DNA of 64,000 nucleotides. It comes from Bathymodiolus brooksi. Lineage: Eukaryota; Mollusca; Bivalvia; Mytilida; Modiolidae. Numbering within the stretch: position 1 is the first letter of the stretch; every line of letters begins with the position of its first letter. Under the pieces are notes generated by a model that was not told the DNA's origin, made no database searches, and was given only the letters and a program-made list of their open reading frames with translations. The stretch is from assembly GCA_963680875.1 (NCBI GenBank), contig OY804580.1, positions 92,223,353-92,287,352 on the forward strand. The letters are read 5' to 3'. Shown here piece after piece: positions 48,224 to 60,335 of the stretch. Made by a program: the position numbers and the translations under genes.

Positions 48224-49189
48224 TATTAAAACTTTTATTAACCAATTAGAATAAGAATTCATGGTAGAATTTTTAAATGTTTTGAACTTTTCAAAAACTT
48301 ACCTGTATTTTTTTTTTAAACCTTAATAGCAATAATGAAAGTAAAAACATTTTGCTAACATTGAATTTTATTACAATTATAACAATAACTCCAAAAACAT
48401 CAATTAATATTGATCAGAAAGGTTTGTTTTATACCAAAACAAAATAAATTTTATTCCTGAGAACTGTCCAACATGTCCAACTTTCTTTTTCCTGAAAAGA
48501 TATTGAGGTTAATAACTCCTCCAGATATTGTCGCCCCACATAGAATACTAAAAGGATTTGTATCTTTTCTACTTGCAATCGAATTTGAATTTGTATTGGA
48601 ATTCAAATTGTTTATAACAGACTGAGAATTTGTAGGATTCTGAATGTCCACTGCAACGTTTTCAATGGCAGGGGTATTATTTTTATGTTCTGTTTGATCA
48701 TTGACTACATCATCAATGTTTGATGTTTCAGGAAGCATTAATTCTGATAATATAGTTGATGCTTTGTTCTGTTGCTTTAGTGATGGAACATTATAATTAG
48801 TCAATGTTGCAACACTTTTCCACCCACCCAGCTGGGCGACCTCAGTGATTTGCCTGTCGCATGTAATAGTGTTGAGGCAAACGTTTTTCTCGTTGAGTGA
48901 TTAACTTTTCTTCCTGTAATTTCAGCAATTGTTGCCATTGACTTCATCATTATGCCTAACTTATTTTTTCCTAGTGGTTGGTGACTGTACCATACGTCAT
49001 CCTTAGGATTGTCCAAAGGACGTAAATAAAATCTGGAATTCATGTCACGCAAATCCTCAGGTTGCTTTTGTATGTATAATTTGTACATGGCAATAGGACA
49101 ATATGGGTTTTCTGGTTGTGCAAACATCTTTGGTGGCACAGCTCTTTGGTCACTACTTTTTGCACCAGTACGAGTTTTAGTAGTTCTCT

Positions 49190-49754
49190 CTGAAATGTAA
49201 GAAAAATAATAAATATTTTATTATGGAAAAATATTGTTCCTTAAATGAAATACATTGTATGTGGTCTATTTCTTGGAAGATAAATTATATATTTAACATA
49301 TAAAAGATATGTACACCTGGCAGAAGTTTGATGACTATTCTAACTGTTTATTATCTATTTTTGAAGTTTAAAAAATAGGGTAGGTCGGGTAACCTTAAAC
49401 AGACATATATTTTTGCTTGGCCTAAATAACAAATTTCAGTGAAATTGAGGGCAAACATTCCCATCTGCCTTTTGTTTGCTTGATGGGGTTTAATGTCAAT
49501 TTCTACATCATATTTCATTTAATTTCATGACGGTCAGTTTTAGTGGTAGAGGAAACCGACCTTCGGCAGGCAACTGATAAACCTTATCACATAGGCATGA
49601 AAATCGAAACTTTATTTTGCGACTGACACATAGAGGTGATATGCTAGCTGTCACGGGTAAAGTACCTTGGCCTTGGACCACAGTGGACCCCTCCCCCTTT
49701 AACAACTGTTTACATTTTCACAGGATGTGATCTAGCTATTGTATGTTTCCTTAC
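49190..49754 (-). other. Intron-like gap of the recombinase gene
   Basis: 565 bp between donor GTAAGG (49,754-49,749) and a TTTATTATTTTTCTTACATTTCAG-type acceptor at about 49,190. It contains a SINE scrap (49,525-49,585) and no trace of the missing middle of the recombinase, on either strand. Confidence 0.6.
49525..49590 (-). mobile_element. SINE fragment within the intron
   Basis: TTCATGACGGTCAGTTTTAG, then TGGTAGAGGAAACCGACC and GATAAACCTTATCAC: part of the SINE tail and body with an internal deletion. Confidence 0.5.
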
Positions 49755-49938
49755 CTAAATAAAATCTTGCAAGTAACATGTCCAACTCTGGGTGTGGTAT
49801 TTCCTCAACTTTTCTCATTTCATCGTTTTCCTGTGCCCAATCGTAGAACAATTTCATGTCAAATTTTGTCTTGTAAATAGTGTTCTTATTTGCATTGTCC
49901 TGTAAGAATTTATCTGTGTCCTGTAAACTTATATCTAC

Positions 49939-50061
49939 CACAGGAGTCGGAAGTTCTATCAATAATAAGGTATAGGGGCACCTCGAAGATCGCGGATAGT
50001 TTTCCAGCGATCTTCGAGGTGCCCCTATACCTTATTATTGATAGAACTTCCGACTCCTGTG
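49939..50061. mobile_element. Perfect-hairpin MITE inside the recombinase exon
   Basis: Arms 49,939-49,993 and 50,007-50,061 are exact reverse complements over 55 of 55 bases (outer end CACAGGAGTCGGAAGTTC), with a 13-base loop. ATCTAC occurs on both sides (49,933-49,938 and 50,063-50,068), consistent with a 6-7-bp target duplication. On the coding strand, removing the hairpin and one duplicate joins ...KRYVD to ISLQDTDKFL in frame. Confidence 0.8.
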
Positions 50062-50561
50062 CATCTACATATCTTTTGTTTCTTTCTTTATCTTCTGGTT
50101 GAGCTCCAGGGTCCTCTGATTCAAACTGGTCATCAACAGCCTGTAGTTCGGGTAACGGTTGCAGTTGTACTTCCTGCAGTTCAAACTCAAAGTCCTCACT
50201 TTCATTTCCCTGTAGGATAGATGCCAAGGCTTTATATTCATCCTGTTCACTGAGCATTTCGTACCGCATAATGTCATGTGCGAGTACATCCATCATATCC
50301 TCGCCACTCTTAACCCTTGCATGCGATTTTCTCGGCGATATCGTACTGAAACTTTCCGACATCTCTGGCTCTGCTCTCGTTGTCGTCTGCTAATTGAAAA
50401 TGGTGCGTCGTCAGATGTAAACAAAACCTATAGTCTGTTCTATAATGTTGTCTGTCTAAATTTTTCTATAGTCTGTTTCTGAAAAAGACTGCAATTTCGC
50501 TTGAAGCGTACTTAACCGCCGCTATCTTTGAAACGTAATTTATGTCTCATACCCGGATGTC

Positions 50562-50630
50562 ATAATGGCCCTGTTTATCCATAATGGACCAGCTAAAAGC
50601 CGTAATGGACCGGCAAAGCCATAATGGACC
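50562..50630 (+). promoter_or_regulatory. Four direct iterons, RTAATGGMCC
   Basis: ATAATGGCCC at 50,562, ATAATGGACC at 50,581, GTAATGGACC at 50,602 and ATAATGGACC at 50,621, with spacing 19, 21 and 19 bp. They lie about 200 bp upstream of the recombinase-like start codon. They match the motifs in the hairpin at the other end. They may be protein-binding sites on one DNA face (about two helical turns apart), possibly for the element's own recombinase. Confidence 0.65.
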
Positions 50631-50640
50631 GGCTGTAATT

Positions 50641-51740
50641 ACCTTATTGTATTGATATAAACCAGTGTGTTTTGCACATATAAATACCTAATGGTTAATA
50701 AATCACGATAATGACCTATACATAAGTAACTATTATATAAATTGAATGTAAGTCAAATGATATGTAGTTGAGAATGGTGATACAAAGTACACAAATGTCT
50801 TCTAAGATCTGATTTAATATAACCGTTAAACATCTGCCTTATGTTTAAGCTTGAGATTTATACAATCTATATACGTATAAAGCATTTTCAATTTACGCCT
50901 GCTTTAATACAGGCATGCAAAATTACTCCCTACAGGGATCCCATTAAAATAATAACTTCAAATAATTTTAGAATTCAGATTAATGAACAGGATCAAAACA
51001 GTAAAAACGTTCGATGAGTCCTATAAAGGGGACATTTATTTATATCAAGCCACATAAATCTCCATTCATTTTAAATATCAAACTTTCTTCTCGAGGGTAC
51101 ATGTACAGAGTATCAATTAACACGTGTAGCTAGAACAGCAGGGTTGATACAGTGGAAGAACATAAATATCATATTATAAAACGTATCAGCGTATGAACAA
51201 AAATATCATATTATAAAACGAGAAATTTATTTTACAGCATTTAAATTTCCTCCCATTTCTACATCGGTCTGCTTACATGTTACTTGGGGCACATATAAAT
51301 CAAATTTTAAAATAAAACTTTAAATTGATGAGCAGAAATGTAACATTATCAACACATCAAGTGTCATAATACTACGGATCACAACTGTAATCTGGCTTTT
51401 GATTGGACAATTTAGCCGGAAGTACGTTTATATTAATGACAACATGGAACATGGTTTACATTCATGTAAGTTTACATGACAGCTTAATCGCTATTTGGTG
51501 CCTCGTAAGTAAACAATTTAATAAAACTTCATATTTATGAGCAAAACTGCAACATTTCAACCATATTACATCATATATTATATTTTACTGAAGTTTGCAC
51601 GACATTCTACATCCTCCCAGCATGGCATGACATAAGTTTTCTTTATAGAAGTTATACATTGCATTCTTACTGAATGCATTACGTCACACAGTGTTTTCTA
51701 TGAAATACTTATAATCTCTATTTCTATATACATCAAAGGG
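50641..51740. other. AT-rich stretch, nothing recognised
   Basis: No coding frame of note, no RNA gene and no recognisable mobile element. A short direct repeat (AACGTATCAG/AACGAGAAAT context, CATAAATATCATATTATAAAACG near 51,160 and AAAATATCATATTATAAAACG near 51,200) is the only structure seen. Confidence 0.5.
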
Positions 51741-51741
51741 G

Positions 51742-51968
51742 CCGTTGTGGTCGTGATCGCATGGTAGTTGGATTTGCAACTACTTATGCAAGCAGTGCCG
51801 ATCACTACGTTCATGGGGATGTGTACTCGATCCAACATTATGTGATACAGTTTTTCAGCGACTTACGACAGGTCGGTTTTCTTCTCCGGGTATTGCGGTT
51901 TCCTCCTCTGACCACCACAATATAACTGAACTATTGTTGAAAGTTGCGATAAACACCATAAACCAACC
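51742..51968 (+). mobile_element. SINE, second head type
   Basis: Head GCCGTTGTGGTCGTGATCGC with TGGTAGTTGG, B-box region near 51,825, body TGTGATACAGTTTTTCAGCG, and tail CACCACAATATAACTGAACT then AAGTTGCGATAAACACC. Confidence 0.75.
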
Positions 51969-52163
51969 AATTATAGACATAAATTATCCTGCAATTGTAG
52001 ATTAATTTATTGTAAATAATTACCTCTGATAGCTACACGTATTCCACCTAGATGTATTTGTAAATTGAATGAGCATACGTGATATATCAATTAATTAATA
52101 GTACACATTATGCTTCTTTGTAAATAGCATCACTCAGGGGCATTTTCGATGTCTACTGACGTT

Positions 52164-52164
<1 letters not shown>

Positions 52165-52213
<49 letters not shown>

Positions 52214-52230
52214 TATCAATCAATCAATCT

Positions 52231-52270
<40 letters not shown>

Positions 52271-52335
52271 GTCAGTCAGTCAGTCAGTCAATCAATCAAT
52301 ATACCACTCAATCAATCAATCAATCAATCAATCAA
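52165..52335. repeat. Long ATCA tetranucleotide microsatellite
   Basis: About 43 units of CAAT with interruptions (CTAT, CAGT) and an internal CAGT-rich block. It creates an artificial open frame of repeated Ile-Asn-Gln-Ser that should not be read as a gene. Confidence 0.95.
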
Positions 52336-52789
52336 GAGCGCATATATTTGTTAAACTCGTCTGGCATATCAAAATGTTATAGAATTATGAAATGCATATG
52401 CAATACTAATAATTGCGTTCTCAGGTAATGTGTCTTAGTTGAGCGGTTGTTGCTTAAGTAGATTCAGTTCTACGTTGCTATATTCAAAACACGACTCGTT
52501 TTCGTTCTGAAAAAGTCCATAAATTGCTAGAATTACTACAACCACTTAGTGAGCAATTTCATTGAGACGCACATCTTATTTCATATCTGATTTTGTTTAT
52601 AAACGAACGAGTTATTGGTAGCGGAAGAAGCATATGTAATCTTAGCGAAATTTACAGAAGGACTGAATATTTGTTTAAAAACGCTCAGAAAACCATCGAG
52701 AGACCTGTTTCAACGGAACGGTTAATACTTGCCCATACTCTATGCATGGTACCCACCTTATTAACTGATGACATTAATACCATTGTGTT

Positions 52790-52870
52790 GGCTATTGCAA
52801 GAACATACCACAGTGGTAATCAGAAACCGTAAATGGTAGAAGAACAGAAAATGCGTAAACAAGAAGAAAA
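52790..52870 (-). repeat. PLE-type 3'-end relic
   Basis: CACAGTGGTAATCAGAAACC, GTAAATGGTAGAAGAACAG and AACAAGAAGAAAAGGGACA. This is a short scrap of the family. 52,870-54,090 holds no supported feature. Confidence 0.4.
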
Positions 52871-54101
52871 GGGACATTTTATATCTGGGCTACTTTGATG
52901 GTCCGACAGTGAATTGTTATTATCGTATACATGGAATGTTTATATTAATTAACGGTCGAGACAGACATTATCGCTAGTATCTTAGAGAGTCATATAGGAC
53001 GAACTATGATAGTACTGATAATGAACGTCGAGAAATTCAAAACCGACGTTATCATTTTTAGCTGTATAAATCTTCATGACATCACGCGAACAGATATTTC
53101 CCAGTATCACAATCAGTCCGTTGATACTGAAAATATCACTCAGTGAGATCAAACGAAACATGTCCAATTTACCGACGAAATTGAATGTTGGGACACACTT
53201 CAATTGTATCTATCACAAATAGTTACCTAATATATGTAATATGTATGGCTGTTTTAAAGATATGATATATTAAACCAGGGTCATTTCTGTCAGTATTGCA
53301 TTGTTGAGGTCTAGGGTTGTGGATCTGTTGTGACCCTATCAACAACATCTTAGCTATCATGTTAACATATGACGACGGTTCTATTGGTCTCTTTTAATTA
53401 GGATACCAATAACGAACCCGGTACGACAAATTTAATCTTCGATGCTGCGCATTAAAACTTGTTCTCGTGTTCACCGTCACCATCCATTCAGTTGTTCCTC
53501 TTTTATCCCCATTGAACAGTTCATTTACATGGAGGATAAACATATTGTTATTAAAATATCTTTCACGAGTTTAATTTTTATAATACATTATCTTGCTATG
53601 CCAAAAAACCCATTCAATTCGTCTTCGAACCTTAACATTTTTTGAGACCATCTGTGTGAAGCCCATCTTCATGTCATAATAAATAAACACAATAGCCATT
53701 CCACCAGGTGGTATGAAATCTAAAATTGCAAACTCTAAATAACGTAAGCAAAGTAAAATATATCCCATGATGTGTTGACGGAAAATACCAATAAATAATT
53801 CACATTGAATATGCTCAGTGTTATATTTGTTTCTTCGTGACACCAAATAAAGTACAAATTTGAAAAGATATGGAGCTATTCTCCTCACATTGCCGTTGAT
53901 GATTTGTGTGTGTGTCAGTAGCAATGACACATATTTCAGCCGTATTAAAGTTGCTGATAAAATGGAAAAAAAACAAAAAAAATACCACACATTCGATACC
54001 CCTTTGCACACAAATACATACATAACCGCTCACTCAATAAATCACTCATGAATAACATAACAGTCTACTTTGACTTGTTTTAAAGCTTACATATATATAT
54101 A

Positions 54102-54240
54102 TGTAGGGAGTGGATGTGGTCGAGTGGTCTAGGGCGCTGGACGTAAGGTTAAGCGAATGGTGCTGCAGTGTATCAATGGTGTGGGTTCAAATCCCGTCGA
54201 GGGAAGAACAAAAATTTGACAGCTATAAAATATAATTCTA
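54102..54240 (+). mobile_element. tRNA-Leu/Ser-like SINE head or tRNA relic
   Basis: A good A box (TGTGGTCGAGTGGTCTAGG, about 54,115) and B box (GGGTTCAAATCCC, 54,183-54,195) occur at tRNA-like spacing. The ends do not form an acceptor stem, so it is a tRNA-derived element or pseudogene and not a working tRNA. It is different from the two other SINE heads in the window. Confidence 0.6.
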
Positions 54241-54599
54241 ACACTGTTTGTTTTAATTTTCATATATATAGAGCAATGTGGCTTTCACCCAGTTTGATTT
54301 GCATCCAATAGCAATTAACTGCCAACCGAAGTGATAACACGAATCGTATAACAGCGGGGTCAGGGGGTGCTCGTATTTAACTCACAACTAAATAAGAAGG
54401 TAAAATGGGCGGGTTAAAGACGACTTCTATTGAAACAAAATAAAATCATAACTGATATTTCTAACATATGAGATATCAAACATTTATATATTTCAATAAG
54501 TAGATACATAATTGGTTGTTATTTAATACTGAATAAAGCAATCAATATGTTTTGAATTAATTGGTAGTAGGACATGCCAGTTCTATCAGAAGATTGTCT

Positions 54600-54810
54600 A
54601 TTTTTTGCAAAGGAAGTAGTGGAGCAGGAATTGCTTATCCTTCCGGACCACCTAATTTGATTTCCCGGTTTTCATTGTTGCGCGATCTTTAGTTTTGTGT
54701 GTATGTTTCTCTTTTTGTCCTTTTTCTTTTGGTCATTGTGTTGTCTGTCCTTCTTTGATTTACGGATTCTGACTACCCTTTGGTATCTTCAAACTCTTCT
54801 TAAAACAGTT
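54600..54810 (+). repeat. PLE-type 3'-end relic, well preserved
   Basis: AGCAGGAATTGCTTATCCTT, CCGGACCACCTAATTTGATT, GCGCGATCTTTAGTTTTGTG, TTTTGGTCATTGTGTTGTCT and TACCCTTTGGTATCTTCAAA. The longest clean copy outside the inverted repeat. Confidence 0.65.
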
Positions 54811-54959
54811 AGGTATGTTCGCTAAATTATAACCTTGATGAAAAATAATTATATGGATTTGATTTATTTGCAATATACTAGGTTTGAACATTTTACCTCT
54901 ATTAGTAACATTGCCAAAGAAAAACGAATGGGAAATACCCCTTTTGATCATATCACATT

Positions 54960-57180
54960 TTTTTTAATTTAATTTTATTACATGTTTTAATAAAAGGTAC
55001 TAAATTTACATTTTTATTAAATATTTCAAAAATGGAAACATAAAATTGCTATTAATTTAAATGTAGGTTGCATTGACGAATCATGATGAATGCATGCTAT
55101 TGGCTTCCAGAGGAAGTATATTAAGTAGGTCTTTTATTACAGGAATAAGTTGAATTTACCCAAGAGTATGTGGAAAATAGATCCAAATGGATTGAACCAA
55201 TGAAGAATTGGTTATTTACAATGCTCATTAAATTTCAGTTTATTTGAAATACAAAAGTACAAAAAAATGGCAAAAAACAGAACATATTATAATAATAACA
55301 ATAAACAAACAACAAACTAACAACCAAGACGATGATACCACGGTAATGTTAATTCAATTTACTTCATGTTTGTGCGGCATTGAACCTTTAGGATAATATT
55401 TCTTTCAATCTATATAAATAAGCTTGATTGACATAAAGAAATTGTACACAAACAAAGCATAATACTTGAAATTCGAATAATTTCTGATGAGATGGAACTT
55501 CATTGTTTACCTCTTTTATTTTTATTCAAAGAGTACACTATTCAATGTTATATACTTATGCAATGTTACTTAATATGTAGCTTAAAAGGTATTGACATGC
55601 CTTGTCAATTTGCACCAAGACATTGTTCAAACTTGTTAGTATACATTTTAGAGTAAACCATAACATAAATAGCAATGTCGATTTTTGCTTCTAAAATCTG
55701 AGTGCTTGCTTTCTGTAGCAAAGGTAAGACTTATACCTTGACGACCTATGTCATGTCTCAACCCATAGCGATTCAACACATAAAACACCTACGACATATC
55801 GCGTAGGAAACGTTTCGATACGAACCATTTTGAATGCAAAAACAATAACAATTGGGTACAGATTTGATATTCACCTTTTTGAATATCAAAAATAGACCCA
55901 GTTCTTGTAATTATTTTACCACAAATAATGAGCGGATAACAATTCCCGCCAATTGAATTAATGATGAGCTATTTCTAACGTATCTGTTACTGGGATAAGG
56001 TATTTTGGCTTTAATTGTAAGTTCCTGAATTAAATGAAATGTTATTAACAGCATTTAATCACGAGTAAATAAACAAACTGCTAAAATTAATATATATTTG
56101 TTTACAATTTCTATTTGTGCATCCAAGTCAATTAACTGGCCATTAAAATGTTGAAATTCGTCACACTGTATTTAAAAGGACGTTCGTATTATAGGCTCAA
56201 TATACAAAATGTATTATGATTAAACGGTGCTCGTGTCAGTTCCGAATATGTCTTTCCTTTTTCTTAAAATGTCCTAAGTGTCAATACTATATAGCGTGCT
56301 GTCTGTTCGTCTTATAGTGTATACATTGATAGTTCCATACGTACTTCATGGAAAGGAAGCTTAAACGATATAGATCCATAATACCACCAATATAAGCAAA
56401 ACGGACAATCACACATTTCACCTCCAATCATTGAACGCTGTGAAATATCGTGACATATGCATTTGAAAATCAAAACAGGGAAACAGCACGTTCGTACTGA
56501 AAACGTTTATACACTCCTACAACCAACTTGAGGTAAAGACGAACCGAACATCGTTGTTATGCGAACCTCGTAGCGGACAAACACAATAAGTTTTCATCAC
56601 GCAGACATAGATGACCATTTCTGATTTGATATATCCTGTTAAGGTCGTTTGATGTTCTTTCTCCCGGAACTGTTACATTGTTTGGTTTTCCAGTCTTCTG
56701 ACTATATATGTAACCGTACCTCATGGGGGTTATCACAAAAACGCGTCGTGTCCACTAAATGAAATATATACCTTTTTATTAATAAACAGATGAATTATTA
56801 TAATTTGAAATACAGTTTGTAGATATATCGTGAACTTCTACTTTTCTGTGATTTATTTCCCACTCGTTCACCCAAGATCATTTTATAGAACGAGATCAGA
56901 TAACCATGTACACAATTCAAAAGAGTAAACATCAGTTTAACACGACATTCAAAGTCACGATTTGTATATACATATGTTTATAATTTATCTGTTAATGTCA
57001 ATTAACACTTGCTAGATCTTGTAACAATAGCAAAGATGGACTTTCAATTTAACCTTAATTGTTGTTTCTTCCTCAGGAAAATACCAATCATACTGATGTT
57101 AGCGAGCCGATTCACTATACAATTTATTTTCAATTATGTGCAACTTCTAGATAGCTCATTGTCTCAAATATTCACTCGTG
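54960..57180. other. AT-rich stretch, little recognised
   Basis: No gene found. Near 56,520-56,580 a minus-strand scrap (TTGAGGTAAAGACGAACCGA, GCGAACCTCGTAGCGG) matches a segment of the inverted repeat at 10,650-10,720 and 21,960-22,020, showing that segment is itself a dispersed repeat. Confidence 0.5.
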
Positions 57181-57450
57181 GGAAACACTGACATGACCCC
57201 ATCATTCAGATTATACGGGATGCTTAATTTTTAGTCCCATCAACTAGTTTCACCCCGCCACCGTTTTGTAGTGAAGTACATGTATTATACCAAGCCAGAA
57301 AAGTAATAATTCGTGTATATGTGTGTTAGAGGAATCGATGTTGCCTCTTTCTATGATATTTTCTTGGATTTAGGAGCGGTTCCGATAGTTTTGTTTTCCA
57401 TTATATTCCGACGGCATGGTAGTTTTTTTTTCTTTATTTTATCAAGATTT
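57180..57450 (+). repeat. PLE 3'-UTR-like relic
   Basis: GGGAAACACTGACATGACCC, then CAACTAGTTTCACCCCGCCA, TATACCAAGCCAGAAAAGTA and ATCGATGTTGCCTCTTTCTA. Same pattern as segments in both arms at about 3,800-3,960 and 5,340-5,530. Confidence 0.5.
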
Positions 57451-57739
57451 ATATTTAAGTTCAAAACCTATTAGTAGTCAAAGTGATCTCATTTTCTTTT
57501 CGTATATGAATTATATATTTTGTTGTGTAAAGAAATATATAACATTTAGAGTAAATGCATGCTCGACAAAATTAAAGTAGCCTGTAATTGATCGTTACTC
57601 TTTACTTCAACTGTGAACACTAAACATGGGCATATAAATCGTTTTGATGTTACTTGTAGGTTTTAGAATAAAATGTCATATTTAATGACGTCCGAGAGCT
57701 GTTCAATGTGTTAATATAATATTTTAGTATCTTAATACG

Positions 57740-57865
57740 ATAGATAAGAGAATCACCAAGGTAATCAGAAGGACAGACAATACAATGACCCAAGGAAAAG
57801 GATCAAAAGGACAAACAACGATCTATAAAACAAGACATAGAAAGCAAAAGATTGAGTTACACGAT
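57740..57865 (-). repeat. PLE-type 3'-end relic
   Basis: TCACCAAGGTAATCAGAAGG, TACAATGACCCAAGGAAAAG and CAACGATCTATAAAACAAG, then AAAAGATTGAGTTACACG. Confidence 0.5.
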
Positions 57866-60185
57866 TTACTATATCTATATTTTAGACAGTTATTTGACAA
57901 TTATTCTATACAGATATGTCAAAAATAAAATATTTTCATCACGGTTCTAGATCATTGATGCTCTACATGTGCAGTACTTGACAGGATACCATTAGTAAAA
58001 CGTGATGCCAGTTTCTACGTGTTTACACGTGTTTTCTGAACTGCTATGTTGTTTGTTTAATTTAGCATTATATTACTTCGTTGTCAGTTGATGCCGGAAA
58101 AATTCACATACGTTGTCATCCTTGTCAAATTGGTAATGTCTTGCATGACATATATCTTTGAATTATGATATAATCTCAAAATATGAACGAAAAGAACTAC
58201 CTAAGCTTTTTCATACTCTCAACTTACAGCATAATGTAATCTTTACATAACCATGCTCGTTCCCAACCACATACATATTTATTTATTATTTGATGACTTA
58301 ACTGGTGACTAATTCCGTAGATGGAGCAGGTTTTGTTACTGAAATTCAATATTATCGACCTGTTTGGCAATTATGATTTCTCCGTCTTTGGAAATAGATA
58401 AGAAGCATGTCGCTTTATATAGAAAATAATAAGTCTCTGCAAAGCGCAATACAAGGAAGATACGTTTCTAGAAATACAGCAATAATATCAGTACATATCT
58501 TCTAGATGTACTATCCTCCTAGGTGATATCAGTGGCATCCCCCCTCAGCTTGGCAAAAAGGCAATGGAAGAGTATTCTCTCATTTTACCTATATTTACTG
58601 TGCTAATTTTGTGGAAGAAAACACATGTCGACATTGGAGCCGAAAAAAAGAACGAAAAATAGGATTCTGAACTTGGCCTATTGCTTTCTCTCTCAGCATC
58701 AACTGAGAAGTGTGCAGGTTATGTCATGGCGAGAAAAAAGCATAATGTTATACAACATGCATGTATCAAGGTGGCATTGGAATGAGTTAATGAGCGGAAG
58801 CTAGGATTCCAACAAGATACATATGATATATATATAATGGCCGGGCTGGGTATTATTTGTTAGTAGCGAATCACTTACGACAATGCATAAATCCATCTGC
58901 ATATTGACCTAACAATCACTATCTTTTTTCTTTTTTTTTATCTCCTGTTGCTTTAGTTATGAGTCCCAGAAGAATGTGATCAAATCCTGCCGTAATAATA
59001 GCACCTTGAACAATAATATTCCTGCAGGTTTTTATTGCTTCCTGTTTTCTTGTTTGAGATTAGCTAAATATTTATTGCTATTAGTTGCATTTGTTATATT
59101 TTATGTATTTAATTGACAATTATTACTTTATAATATGCCGTAGGTAATGTATGGTTATAAATTTTGACCTCACTTATGCTATATATATATATATACATGC
59201 GCTACTTGACAGGATGCCATTAAGCAAACGTGATACGTGCTTCCACGTGTTTTCTGATCTGATGTGTTAAGTTGTTTGTTTATTATACCATTATGTTACC
59301 TCGTTGTTGATCTGCTTTATGAGGACTCCCAGCTTACAAGAATATCTCCTCTGACTTAGGTTTTCTTTGTTAAGCTTAGATAATCTTGGTGACTAATTGA
59401 TGTACCAATTGATGCAACAGAAAAAGCTTAACATAAAATTGGTTAACCCTCTGATGCCGGAAAAGTTCGCATGCGCTGTCATTCTTGTCAAATTAATAAT
59501 GGCTGATATGAATTAAAATACCTTGAGATAAGTATAAATCAATGCAACAAAAATCGTAGCCTTAACAGCCTTTACATAAATGTGGTTAGCCCTCTGATGC
59601 CAGAAAAGACCAGATTCGTTGTCATTGTTGTAAAATTGATAATGTCTGGAGTGACATATATATTTGAATTGAAAAAGCTTAACCTTTACAACCTTTGCAA
59701 AATTGATTATCTCTCTGATGCCGGCAAAGCTCACATACGTTGTCATACTTGTCACATTTACAATGCATGGGATGAATTGTATCTTTGAATTGAAAAATCA
59801 CCCCATATATGAAAGGAAATGAAGTACTTACTAAACTTCTTGTATAACTTCAAATGATATTGCAATTATAACTTTTCTAGGCACGTTCCCATTGACATGC
59901 CTTTATACACATTTATTGATTTGTCGAGGACATGTATGAGTCACGATCTGAATGGAAGAAATCGACCACTTGCGTAGTACAAAAATGTGTATTTCCGAGC
60001 TACAATTGTATACGACACTTCTTTCAATATCCCGGTGCCAAAGAAGGAATATGTTGCTCTGCTCAATTACTTATTCCAAGCCATAATGTATACGATTATT
60101 GGAGGTACTTTGGCTGACCTTGTATAGAGCATCCGTAAGCTTCTAGATCAAGACTCTCTGTTCAATGCATTATACTCCTTGTCTC

Positions 60186-60335
60186 TAGGCCGTCGTGGTC
60201 GTGATCGTATGGTAGTTGAAGCTTACAACTACCCATGCAATCAGTACCTATAACCACCGATGTGGTGAGTTCGAATCCCGATCAGGGTGAGGTGTACAGC
60301 ATTATGTGATAAAGTTTGTCTGTGACTTGGGACAC
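60186..60335 (+). mobile_element. SINE head and body, second head type
   Basis: GGCCGTCGTGGTCGTGATCG, then GTGAGTTCGAATCCCGATCA (B box) and GTGATAAAGTTTGTCTGTGA. The tail is missing. Confidence 0.7.

Larger units (their letters stand above)
48451..50362 (-). pseudogene. Crypton-like tyrosine recombinase (DUF3504-type), disrupted
   Basis: Exon A (50,362-49,755) starts MSESFSTISPRK, has an acidic region, then DTDKFLQDNANKNT, KLFYDWAQEN and EEIPHPELDMLLARFYL, the N-terminal signature of Crypton/DUF3504 proteins. It ends at a consensus donor (GTAAGG). Exon B starts at 49,189 after a pyrimidine-rich CAG acceptor, in the same frame, with ERTTKTRTGAKSSD, PPKMFAQPENPYCP and NHSTRKT (the HxxR of tyrosine recombinases). 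A one-base shift at about 48,870-48,900 moves the frame to CDRQITEVAQLGGWKSVATL and TNYNVPSLKQQ, which holds the likely catalytic tyrosine. The C-terminus ends at 48,451. The roughly 130 residues expected between exons, with the first catalytic arginine, are missing. A hairpin element also interrupts exon A. So: two, probably three, lesions. Such proteins cut and rejoin DNA through a 3'-phosphotyrosine. A domesticated host gene is an alternative, but the lesions argue for a dead copy. Confidence 0.75.
48061..50640 (-). mobile_element. Candidate Crypton-like element with iteron-bearing ends
   Basis: A 2.6-kb unit is bounded at the gene's 3' side by a 163-bp hairpin carrying TAATGGCCC motifs, and at its 5' side by four direct TAATGGMCC motifs. 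The only gene inside is a tyrosine-recombinase-like frame on the minus strand. Cryptons are DNA transposons that use a tyrosine recombinase. Known ones usually lack terminal inverted repeats, so the terminal motif clusters are unusual. The exact ends and target duplication could not be fixed. Alternatively the gene is a host copy of a Crypton-derived domain (as in KCTD1 or ZMYM proteins) and the motif clusters are independent. Confidence 0.5.

Noticed and set aside
48451..50362. Intact host gene of the KCTD1/ZMYM type
   Set aside because: A frameshift, the missing recombinase middle and a hairpin insertion within the first exon argue against an intact functional gene.
52149..52382. 77-codon frame of repeated Ile-Asn-Gln-Ser
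   Set aside because: It is a translation of the tetranucleotide microsatellite.
54102..54200. tRNA-Leu or tRNA-Ser gene
   Set aside because: A and B boxes are good, but the ends do not pair as an acceptor stem and no proper anticodon arm is evident, so I call it a tRNA-derived element.
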